NCBI GenBank assembly: GCA_021800315.1
Contig: JAJYZD010000217.1
Location: 1-6,359 of the forward strand
Source of the DNA: Bacillota bacterium
GTDB taxonomy: Bacteria; Bacillota; Desulfotomaculia; Desulfotomaculales; JAJYZD01
DNA: 6,359 nucleotides
Direction of reading: 5' to 3'
Position numbers and translations under genes: made by a program
In this document: positions 1-4,713 of the stretch, piece by piece
How positions within the stretch are numbered: position 1 is the first letter of the stretch
Layout: each line of letters begins with the position of its first letter
The notes under the pieces: generated by a model
Databases searched by the model: none
What the model saw: the letters and a program-made list of their open reading frames with translations, nothing else
Told to the model about the DNA's origin: nothing

Positions 1-3
1 CTG

Positions 4-68
4 CCTCTCCTGCGCTGAACATCTTTTCCATGATGGTCAATTATATCGGAAAATAGGCCACCGGTCAA
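4..68 (-). promoter_or_regulatory. Leftward sigma-A promoter and RBS for a gene beyond the left edge
   Basis: Read on the minus strand, TTGACC (68-63), a 17-bp spacer and a perfect TATAAT (45-40) form a near-consensus vegetative promoter with a start expected near 34-31. Downstream, AGGAGAGG (11-4) is a strong Shine-Dalgarno that would serve a start codon just outside the window. An alternative is a leaderless start at the ATG at 31-29, which stays open to the edge (MEKMFSAGEA). The gene it drives cannot be identified. It is divergent from the small gene starting at 239. Confidence 0.6.
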
Positions 69-123
69 TACCTACACATATTACTGATTGACAAATACAC
101 TTGCTGCTACGAACCCCGGGGAG

Positions 124-146
124 GGGCAGGGTATCTCCGCCCTTTT
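124..146 (+). other. Small hairpin followed by TTTT
   Basis: GGGC (124-127) pairs with GCCC (139-142). One A/C mismatch and two further pairs lie above it, and TTTT follows at 143-146. The shape resembles a weak terminator read rightward, but no rightward gene is visible upstream in the window. It may only insulate the promoter at 174 from upstream transcription. Confidence 0.2.
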
Positions 147-173
147 GGTACATAAGACGCAACCGGTAACTAA

Positions 174-203
174 TTGACATCATGGATGTTCCTGTGGTAA
201 AGT
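174..203 (+). promoter_or_regulatory. Promoter of the small hypothetical gene
   Basis: A perfect TTGACA at 174-179 is followed after 18 bp by TAAAGT (198-203), four of six matches to TATAAT. Transcription would start near 210, upstream of the ribosome-binding site at 222-228. The ATG at 182 therefore lies inside the promoter and cannot be the start of the protein. Confidence 0.5.
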
Positions 204-238
204 GGTGTCATCAAATATATCAAGGGGGTAGCATTCTT

Positions 239-559
239 TTGGCATTCGAAACTTACGTCCCTCGCAGGAGGAATGGAAGACCTGCAGGAGCTTCCAGGAA
301 CAAGAAGCTTCCGGCCATCAGGCTTTCCAAAAACAGTCTGGTTATCAACAAATGGGCGAGAGAATTCTTTCGGGCCGCGAACATCGAACTGGCTTTTGAT
401 CCGGAGACAAGCACTATCCGGATAGGCCCTGGTGGAACAGTCAGGATTAAGAACTCCAAGGTTTACGCCAGAGGCTTTTTTAAGGCATTCGGGATCACTT
501 CGGCGGGCTGGTTCCAGGTTGAACTGGTCGACGGTCACCTGTTAGCGAAGCTTTCCTAA
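239..559 (+). CDS. Small conserved-looking hypothetical protein (106 aa), TTG start
   Basis: This reading frame encodes a basic 106-residue soluble protein with no signal peptide or membrane segment. The TTG at 239 is preferred because AAGGGGG (222-228) lies 10 nt upstream and because the ATG at 182 falls between the -35 and -10 of the promoter. The sequence opens AFETYVPRRR, followed by a basic linker. Two halves alternate beta-like segments (PAIRLSKNSLVINKW near 28-42; STIRIGPGGTVRIKNSKVYARGFFKAFGI near 61-89), then a short end with VELVDGHLLAKL. From memory this pattern (a start like YxTYV, a short S/N-rich strand, and a C-terminal AFLxxxGI-like segment) resembles unnamed proteins common in Desulfotomaculum/Moorella-type genomes that have been loosely compared with AbrB/SpoVT-like folds. 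I cannot confirm that here and assign no function. It stands alone on its strand, and a hairpin follows 9 bp after the stop. Confidence 0.7.
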   Translation: MAFETYVPRRRNGRPAGASRNKKLPAIRLSKNSLVINKWAREFFRAANIELAFDPETSTIRIGPGGTVRIKNSKVYARGFFKAFGITSAGWFQVELVDGHLLAKLS

Positions 560-567
560 GTCACCCA

Positions 568-588
568 CCCCCGGTACAGGTCCGGGGG
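568..588 (+). terminator. Perfect 7-bp hairpin after the hypothetical gene
   Basis: CCCCCGG (568-574) and CCGGGGG (582-588) form a perfect stem with a 7-nt loop, starting 9 nt after the stop codon. The position fits a terminator, but the following bases (agtcacggac) lack a T tract. It may be a weak or Rho-assisted terminator, or a 3'-end stabilising hairpin. Confidence 0.4.
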
Positions 589-775
589 AGTCACGGACAA
601 TTTTCCCAAAAAACCTTACGGAAAGATCCATGTTACCGATTAATCCAGGCACGGCATAGCCTGGGGTTTGCGGGGCTTTGGGGCAGCTCAGGGCCCTCTT
701 TCATTTGATAGGGGGGAATCCTGTGCGGACAACCCGGTGTTCTTTCTTGATCGTATTTACGGCCCCTGCCCGGTC

Positions 776-810
776 AGGATGCGCTCCGCCCGGCACCCGC
801 GTCGCATCCT
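776..810. repeat. 8-bp perfect inverted repeat, 19-nt loop
   Basis: AGGATGCG (776-783) is exactly repeated in inverse as CGCATCCT (803-810). It lies in the gene-free stretch downstream of bioA and is read through if bioA transcription continues. Its function is unknown. It could be part of a transcript end structure. Confidence 0.35.
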
Positions 811-1016
811 CCCCGCTGGTTCCCCAGGCTTACACCGTGGTTGGGCCCAAGGCCGGACTCACTCCGTATACGGCAGCGGACCGGGTAGGCGGCGTCCGCC
901 CTGAACCAGCCGGCAGAAAGCCCGACGAGCCGTGTCACCGGCGGGGCGAAGCCCGGCAGACGGTCGCCGCCCCGGCAACCCGTCCCCGGGGAATCCTTCG
1001 CCGGGCCGGCCCGGAC

Positions 1017-2372
1017 TCAACCGGCCGCCTCCCGCACACTCTCCTCCAGGATGTCCAGCATGACCGCCAGGTCAGCCAGGCTGGTCGCCAGGGGTGGCAT
1101 GAACACCACCACGTCATCCAGGGGGCGGATGATCATGCCCTTTTGACGGGCTGTCCGGCATACCCGGGCGCCGTACCGGGCCGAAGCCGGAAAAGCCGTC
1201 CCGGTCTCCTTGTCCGCCACCAGTTCGATACCGGTCATGAAGCCTCTGCGCCTTATATCGCCTACCTGCGGCAGGGCGGTGAAACGGGCCAGACGTTCAC
1301 TTAAATAGGCCATTTTGGGCTGCATACCGGCCAGGGTGTCTTCCTGTTCGAATACTTCCAGACTGGCCAGGGCGGCGGCCACGGCCAGCGGGTTGCCGGT
1401 ATACGAGTGGCCGTGGAAAAAGGTCTTGTTTTCCGCCGGCAGGCCTAGGAAAGCCGCATAGATCTCATCGGTGGCCAGGGTGGCCGCCAGCGGCAGATAG
1501 CCGGCGCTGATGCCCTTGGAAAGCGTCATGAGGTCCGGAGAAACCCCCTCGTGTTCGCAGGCGAACATCCGGCCGGTGCGCCCGAAGCCGGTGGCCACCT
1601 CGTCGGTGATCAGAAGCACACCGTATTCGGTGCATAGCTCCCTGATCCGGGCCAGATATCCGGGAGGAGCGGTGATCATGCCCCCGGCTCCCTGTATCAG
1701 CGGCTCCACAACGGCCGCCGCCAGTTCGGTCCGGTGACGGAGCAGCAACTCGCCGAAGGCTTCGGCACAGGCCAGGCCGCAGGCGGGATGGGTGAGGCCG
1801 AGCCGGCAGCGGTAGCAGTACGGCGGCGGCGCCGTCACGGTGGGAAACAAAAGCGGCCGGAAAAGACGGTGGAAGAGGTCGATGCCGCCCACGCTGACCG
1901 AGCCGATGGTATCGCCGTGGTAGGCCCCGCCCAGGGTCAAAAAGCTGGTACGGCCCGTTTCCCCGCGGTGCCGCCAGTACTGAAAGGCCATCTTGAGGGC
2001 GATCTCCACCGCCGTGGAACCGTTGTCCGAGTAAAAGACCTTGTTCAAGCCTGCCGGTGTCAGGTCAACCAGTTTTTTGGCCAGGCGTACCGCGCCCGGA
2101 TGCCCCAGGCCCAGCATCGTGGAATGGGCCATCCTGTCCAGTTGCTCCTTTACCGCCCGGTCGATATGCGGGTGACCGTGGCCATGCACGTTCAGCCACA
2201 GGGAAGAAACCCCGTCGTAATAGCCGCGGCCCTTGACGTCGTAAAGCCGCACCCCTTGCGCCCGTTCGATGAAGAGCGGCTCGCCGGCCAGGTAATCCCG
2301 CATCTGGGTGAAAGGATACCAGACGTGCGCCGCGTCGTCCGCCAACAGGGCGGCATATTCCCCTTCGTTCAT
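1017..2372 (-). CDS. bioA: Adenosylmethionine-8-amino-7-oxononanoate aminotransferase (DAPA synthase)
   Basis: BioA is a cytosolic PLP enzyme that transaminates 7-keto-8-aminopelargonate to 7,8-diaminopelargonate in biotin synthesis. The usual amino donor is S-adenosylmethionine; some relatives use lysine. At 451 residues it has the normal length for a class-III aminotransferase. Visible motifs in order: the BioA N-terminal WYPFTQM (18-24), SDNGSTAVEIALK (115-127), YHGDT (151-155), ITDEVATGFGRTG (255-267) with the cofactor-binding Asp257, LSKGI with the Schiff-base Lys286, HGHSYTGNP (320-328) and RPLDDVVVFMPPL (416-428). Four cysteines (186, 189, 198, 202) form a CxxC...C...C cluster; such clusters occur in Gram-positive BioA proteins as I recall them. 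The start is secure: GGGGAGGA (2386-2379) lies 6 nt upstream of the ATG. That ATG overlaps the stop of a short upstream ORF (ATGA at 2372-2369), indicating translational coupling. A BirA-type operator and promoter lie upstream. No other bio gene is adjacent. Confidence 0.95.
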   Translation of the reverse strand: MNEGEYAALLADDAAHVWYPFTQMRDYLAGEPLFIERAQGVRLYDVKGRGYYDGVSSLWLNVHGHGHPHIDRAVKEQLDRMAHSTMLGLGHPGAVRLAKKLVDLTPAGLNKVFYSDNGSTAVEIALKMAFQYWRHRGETGRTSFLTLGGAYHGDTIGSVSVGGIDLFHRLFRPLLFPTVTAPPPYCYRCRLGLTHPACGLACAEAFGELLLRHRTELAAAVVEPLIQGAGGMITAPPGYLARIRELCTEYGVLLITDEVATGFGRTGRMFACEHEGVSPDLMTLSKGISAGYLPLAATLATDEIYAAFLGLPAENKTFFHGHSYTGNPLAVAAALASLEVFEQEDTLAGMQPKMAYLSERLARFTALPQVGDIRRRGFMTGIELVADKETGTAFPASARYGARVCRTARQKGMIIRPLDDVVVFMPPLATSLADLAVMLDILEESVREAAG

Positions 2373-2431
2373 ACCGGGTCCTCCCCGGTCGGCACCCGCT
2401 CGCCCAGGTCAAATAGGTGTTCCTGCGGCAA
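2369..2431 (-). CDS. 20-codon ORF coupled to bioA, resembling the BioB N-terminus
   Basis: A strong Shine-Dalgarno (GGAGG, 2444-2440) precedes a TTG start (2431-2429) by 8 nt and opens a 20-codon frame encoding MPQEHLFDLGERVPTGEDPV. Its TGA overlaps the bioA ATG (ATGA). The segment LFDLGERV..GED looks like the first residues of Gram-positive biotin synthases, which often begin with a leucine-rich stretch followed by xRVLxGExIT. I infer either a bioB relic, with the body of the gene deleted so that its start region now feeds bioA, or a leader peptide that couples translation to bioA. The peptide is too short for a sure family call. It is probably the first cistron on the biotin-regulated mRNA. 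Confidence 0.45.
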   Translation of the reverse strand: MPQEHLFDLGERVPTGEDPV

Positions 2432-2445
2432 AAAAGCCACCTCCA

Positions 2446-2479
2446 AATGTAAACTTGCTTTAGCCGGTTGGTTAACATT
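2446..2479. promoter_or_regulatory. BirA-type biotin operator
   Basis: AATGTAAAC (2446-2454) and GTTAACATT (2471-2479) form an inverted repeat with eight of nine positions complementary and a 16-bp spacer. This matches the known BirA operator plan: half-sites like TTGTAAACC / GGTTTACAA (GTTAAC in Firmicutes) separated by about 14-16 bp. The site overlaps the -10 box and transcription start of the bioA promoter. Biotinyl-AMP-bound BirA would be expected to block transcription there when biotin is plentiful. Confidence 0.75.
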
Positions 2480-2505
2480 ATAGACTAACAAGAGACGGAA
2501 GAAAA
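2477..2505 (-). promoter_or_regulatory. bioA promoter
   Basis: A perfect TATAAT on the minus strand (2482-2477) lies inside the right half of the BirA operator. Seventeen bp upstream, TTTTCT (2505-2500) is a poor -35. The predicted start near 2470 gives a leader of about 39 nt before the short upstream ORF. The weak -35 is common in regulated promoters. Confidence 0.55.
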
Positions 2506-2529
2506 CCCGCCCGCCGGATAAAGAAGAGG

Positions 2530-2549
2530 GACCGGATTTCCCGCCGGTC
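2530..2549 (-). terminator. Hairpin at the end of the carbonic anhydrase gene
   Basis: On the minus strand GACCGG (2549-2544), an 8-nt loop and CCGGTC (2535-2530) form a hairpin beginning at the stop codon. It is followed by the pyrimidine-rich CCTCTTCTTTATCC. This could be a weak intrinsic terminator separating the gene from the bioA promoter that starts about 25 bp further on. Confidence 0.4.
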
Positions 2550-3235
2550 TAGCCTTCGCTCCCGTACTCCGCCTTGTCACCGGCAATGCCGCAACTGCAG
2601 CGGGTCACGCCGGACATTAGGGCATAGGCGGCCGGAAACCGGACATTGATAGCCCGTACCTGCCCGGCAAACTTCTCCTTCTCCACCGGAACGGGTCCCA
2701 GGGCATCGGCTTTTTTCTGAGTGTCGATCAAAGCTCCCACCGGAACCAACCGGTTTGCGGCTATTCTTACTCCATCCGTCACCACCGCCGCGTTGGAAAC
2801 GAAGGATCCCTCGCCGATAACCGCGTTGAGAATTATGGCGTTAAATCCTACAAATACCTTGTTTTCAAGCCGGCACGGCCCGTGAACGAGGCAACCGTGG
2901 GCACAGGTAACCCCTTCGCCGATGTGGATCGAAAATTCCCTGGCGTCCACGACCACCCTTCCCTCCCGTAAGCCGTGCAGAACCACCCCGTCCTGAAGGT
3001 TGCTGTTGGCTCCGATGAAAAAGGGTGTGCCCTCGTCCGCCCTTATGGTCACGTTCGAAGCCACGAAAACATTGGCACCCAACGTCACATCACCGATTAC
3101 GGTGGAAAACGGCCCCACATACGCCGTGGGGTCAATGCAGGGGTAGGCTTCCGGGTTGAAATCCGTCGCGGGGTTGGCCCCGATGAAGTGGACCAGGTGG
3201 TTGACGGGTCCCGCGGGTTGACCTTTGATTGGCAT
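2549..3235 (-). CDS. Gamma-class carbonic anhydrase (Cam-type, left-handed beta helix)
   Basis: This 228-residue protein matches the gamma carbonic anhydrase family, trimeric metalloenzymes that interconvert CO2 and bicarbonate. No signal peptide is seen, so it should be cytosolic. Hexapeptide-repeat turns run from about residue 35 to 165. The metal-ligand histidines are visible as His87 (NLQDGVVLHG), His113 and His118 (CAHGCLVHGP). The conserved Arg65/Asp67/Glu68 (RADEG) and Gln81 are present, with Glu68 at the place of Cam Glu62. Relative to Methanosarcina Cam, the acidic loop after the first histidine is shortened (HGLREGRVVVDARE) and the Glu84 proton-shuttle position appears to be missing. 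The C-terminal helix has the family's INVRFPAAY-like segment, with Asn197 at the usual asparagine, then a tail with CSC (213-215). The start is supported by AAGGAGA (3250-3244) 8 nt upstream of the ATG. Its cellular role may be supplying bicarbonate to carboxylases or removing CO2 formed in fermentation. Inactive family members exist, so activity is likely but unproven. Confidence 0.88.
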   Translation of the reverse strand: MPIKGQPAGPVNHLVHFIGANPATDFNPEAYPCIDPTAYVGPFSTVIGDVTLGANVFVASNVTIRADEGTPFFIGANSNLQDGVVLHGLREGRVVVDAREFSIHIGEGVTCAHGCLVHGPCRLENKVFVGFNAIILNAVIGEGSFVSNAAVVTDGVRIAANRLVPVGALIDTQKKADALGPVPVEKEKFAGQVRAINVRFPAAYALMSGVTRCSCGIAGDKAEYGSEG

Positions 3236-3265
3236 TTAAACTCTCTCCTTAGGCTAATTCCGCCG

Positions 3266-3496
3266 CTAGGGCGATGATAGGCCGGTCTCCTCCGGAATGC
3301 TGTTAATCGGCCGTGCGGGGGTAATCCCGTCCTCCGCGGCATCTTCCCGGTTCAGCGCACCGGAAACCGCCTGCCGGCCCGGAACGGTCGATCCTGCCCC
3401 GCTGCCGTATGAAATCGAAGCGGTCACGGCTGCGGAACCGGTACCGTTATCCATCACCCGGTTGTTCCTGCCTCGGAATCCTGATCCTGATATCAT
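3266..3496 (-). CDS. Doubtful small ORF, Gly/Ser-rich (76 aa)
   Basis: This minus-strand frame ends 30 bp before the carbonic anhydrase start. Its ATG overlaps the TGA of an upstream frame by four bases (ATGA, 3496-3493), an arrangement typical of coupled cistrons. The product is Gly/Ser/Ala-rich (NGTGSAAVTASISYGSGAGS near 17-36) with no recognisable motif. No good Shine-Dalgarno precedes the ATG. An internal ATG at 3454 (MDNGTG) is an alternative start. It may be a coupled small protein, the tail of a decayed gene, or chance. Confidence 0.25.
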   Translation of the reverse strand: MISGSGFRGRNNRVMDNGTGSAAVTASISYGSGAGSTVPGRQAVSGALNREDAAEDGITPARPINSIPEETGLSSP

Positions 3497-3788
3497 GAAA
3501 CAATTTGCGGCAGGAGTTTTTCGGAATCCATGACCGCTTGCCGCCGCAGACGTCCCTCCTGAGCACCGAGCAGGGCGCGTCCAAGGTGCTGGAAACCCAT
3601 TCCGCTTGCCAAAAGCTGACCCCGTTTACCGCGCCCAGGGAACTGAGGTCGCCTACAGACTCCTTCTCCACCAGAAACCAGATACTGGCGTAAAAAATCA
3701 CTCCCGGCCATTCCGGTTCATGGACAAGGGGGCGGATGACCGTCACCTGCCCGGCAGGAGTATTCTTGCAAGCCAACTTGACGCGCAT
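3447..3788 (-). CDS. Hypothetical small protein, possibly frameshifted
   Basis: A good Shine-Dalgarno (AGGGAGG, 3804-3798) lies 9 nt before the ATG at 3788, and a possible -10 TAGAAT is at 3816-3811 (no clear -35). The first 60 or so residues look protein-like: MRVKLACKNTPAGQVTVIRP, then a hydrophobic GVIFYASIWFLVE near 31-43. The remainder of this frame is rich in Arg/Cys and rare AGG codons, and reads poorly. The neighbouring frame gives a more natural, helix-like end (GFQHLGRALLGAQEGRL... ending LLPQIVS, stop at 3495-3493). A single frameshift near 3600-3620 would join the two into a protein of about 95 residues whose stop overlaps the next ATG. I recognise no family. It is either a small intact gene with the frame shown, or a frameshifted one. 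Confidence 0.35.
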   Translation of the reverse strand: MRVKLACKNTPAGQVTVIRPLVHEPEWPGVIFYASIWFLVEKESVGDLSSLGAVNGVSFWQAEWVSSTLDAPCSVLRRDVCGGKRSWIPKNSCRKLFHDIRIRIPRQEQPGDG

Positions 3789-4022
3789 GGCCGACAGCCT
3801 CCCTGGAACAATTCTACACCGGCACTTGAAGAAAAGGGAGTGGACTGGCGCACCGCCAAGGGCCGACAGCCCATCCGTTTTGGCAGCCCAGGTCTGTTAT
3901 TGACTCCCCCCTTCATCCGACGCCATTCCGGAGCATTGACGGCGACGACTGCATCGCGGCAATAATTCTTCTACGTGGCTTTTTCTGTCCGCCACCCTCT
4001 CCCGGCCGTGGAAACAGGGGGT

Positions 4023-4061
4023 AGCAATTTCCGGAGGTACGATAATGTCAAGCAATTTCCG
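4023..4061 (+). repeat. 11-bp direct repeat flanking an RBS and start codon
   Basis: AGCAATTTCCG occurs identically at 4023-4033 and 4051-4061, 28 bp apart. The first copy runs into the GGAGG ribosome-binding site. The second covers codons 3-6 of the small ORF starting at 4045. Confidence 0.5.
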
Positions 4062-4182
4062 TGCCATACCTGGAAGCGCCAGAAGGACAGCGATATCATG
4101 CATCAGAACGGTTTCCGGCGGTCTGGCGGTCGAAGACGCCTTGACTCATCACTACCGGAGATCCACGGGTCATTTCCAGTAG
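4045..4182 (+). CDS. Possible small protein (45 aa) with strong RBS
   Basis: GGAGG (4033-4037) lies 7 nt before an ATG at 4045, the best-placed ribosome-binding site in the gene-poor stretch. The frame encodes 45 residues beginning MSSNFRAIPGSARRTAISC and ending at a TAG at 4180-4182. The product is basic and contains GGLAVEDALTHHYRR. I see no known motif, membrane segment or signal peptide. A possible promoter is TTGACG (3936-3941) with AATAAT (3961-3966), but the 19-bp spacing is long. It may be a genuine small gene, a leader peptide, or the surviving start of a decayed longer gene. Confidence 0.3.
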   Translation: MSSNFRAIPGSARRTAISCIRTVSGGLAVEDALTHHYRRSTGHFQ

Positions 4183-4452
4183 TTTCAGGTATAGTCTTCC
4201 CGATGGCGGTCATCATCGCGTGATGCCCGCACGCCTGGTCCGTACAGTGAAGTGCTGTAAACAGACTTTCCACCCCCCGCCCTCCTGGCGCCCATCGGGA
4301 CGAACCCGGGCCCACCCCGGTACCCGGCCTGCGGCAGCGAGTAAGCGCACCAGGCTATGGAAACGGTTCCAGGTGGTTTACAGGGGCGATACCGGGTAAA
4401 GAGGGAACAATCCGCTGGAATCAGCGGTCGGAGGCGGGATGCGGCCTGGAGT

Positions 4453-4503
4453 GGGTGGGCGGATCGACGCCTGATACCGTGGCGCAAGTCCGCCTGCCCA
4501 CCC
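4453..4503. repeat. Long inverted repeat (GGGTGGGC/GCCCACCC arms)
   Basis: GGGTGGGC (4453-4460) pairs with GCCCACCC (4496-4503), and inside it GGCGGA (4458-4463) can pair with TCCGCC (4489-4494). The loop is about 25 nt. It lies about 210 bp past the bamA stop on the bamA transcript strand. No T-run follows in either direction, so it is a stable structure of unknown role rather than a clear terminator. Confidence 0.4.
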
Positions 4504-4601
4504 GGACAGCCACCCGGATCCCGGAAGTTTCTTCATCCTGACGGGCCCCGGCCGGGAACCGCCCCGGTCTGGCCGTACCGGGTGAGCGTCACACCGGTTG
4601 G

Positions 4602-4617
4602 ATGAAGACGTCTTCAT
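4602..4617. repeat. Perfect 16-bp palindrome
   Basis: ATGAAGACGTCTTCAT is its own reverse complement, with no loop. Long loopless perfect palindromes of this size are typical of homodimeric regulator sites, but no promoter or start is evident close by. It lies about 97 bp past the bamA stop. Confidence 0.5.
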
Positions 4618-4713
4618 TCACGGAAAGGGTCTTACCGGCCGGCGACGAGAGGATCGCGGGGGTAACGGCCTTCGCTGCGCCCGGCCATGGTCACCGTATT
4701 GAACCAGTCCCGC

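Larger units (their letters stand above)
560..1016. other. GC-rich gene-free stretch rich in inverted repeats
   Basis: No frame on either strand gives a believable protein. The long rightward frames here yield Arg/Pro/Gly-rich translations typical of antisense or non-coding GC-rich DNA. Structures seen are CCAGGC/GCCTGG (645-650 with 659-664), an 8-bp inverted repeat at 776-810, the palindrome CCGTATACGG (864-873), GGCGG/CCGCC with a 3-nt loop (888-900), and a loopless 14-bp palindrome (1001-1014) just past the bioA stop. The stretch is where bioA transcription would end, but no hairpin plus T-run was found. Confidence 0.5.
3789..4713. other. Long stretch with little coding evidence
   Basis: Between the hypothetical small gene and the end of bamA, no frame on either strand gives a recognisable protein, and most are short and Arg/Pro-rich. 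What can be seen is one small rightward ORF with an excellent ribosome-binding site (4045-4182), an 11-bp direct repeat around that site, a tight hairpin (CCGCTG/CAGCGG, 4412-4427), a long inverted repeat (4453-4503) and a perfect 16-bp palindrome (4602-4617). A decayed gene is possible but no remnant could be named. No clear bamA terminator was found. Confidence 0.5.

Noticed and set aside
182..238. ATG at 182 as start of the small hypothetical protein
   Set aside because: It falls between the -35 and -10 of the likely promoter, and a good ribosome-binding site serves the downstream TTG at 239.
170..538. Long minus-strand frame opposite the small hypothetical gene
   Set aside because: It is antisense to a better-supported frame, has no ribosome-binding site, and its product shows no natural protein pattern.
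678..1304. 208-codon rightward frame running into bioA
   Set aside because: The translation is Arg/Pro/Gly-rich low-complexity and overlaps the secure 3' end of bioA on the other strand.
1734..2483. 249-codon rightward frame opposite bioA
   Set aside because: It is a mirror of bioA codon structure and crosses the BirA operator; no family features.
4023..4061. Direct repeat as a transposon target-site duplication
   Set aside because: Only 17 bp lie between the two copies and nothing element-like is inside, so it is not an insertion.
3897..4103. 68-codon minus-strand frame (begins MHDIAVLLALPGMARKLL)
   Set aside because: The first part looks protein-like but no ribosome-binding site precedes it and the end is Arg/Cys-rich. 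It overlaps the small rightward ORF. Not enough support to list.
4372..4430. Cobalamin-riboswitch-like string (AGAGGGAA followed by a CCGCTG/CAGCGG hairpin)
   Set aside because: The start resembles part of the core, but the conserved CCGCNACTGT, GCCACTG and AGTCAGGAGACC elements are not found downstream, and no B12-type gene follows.
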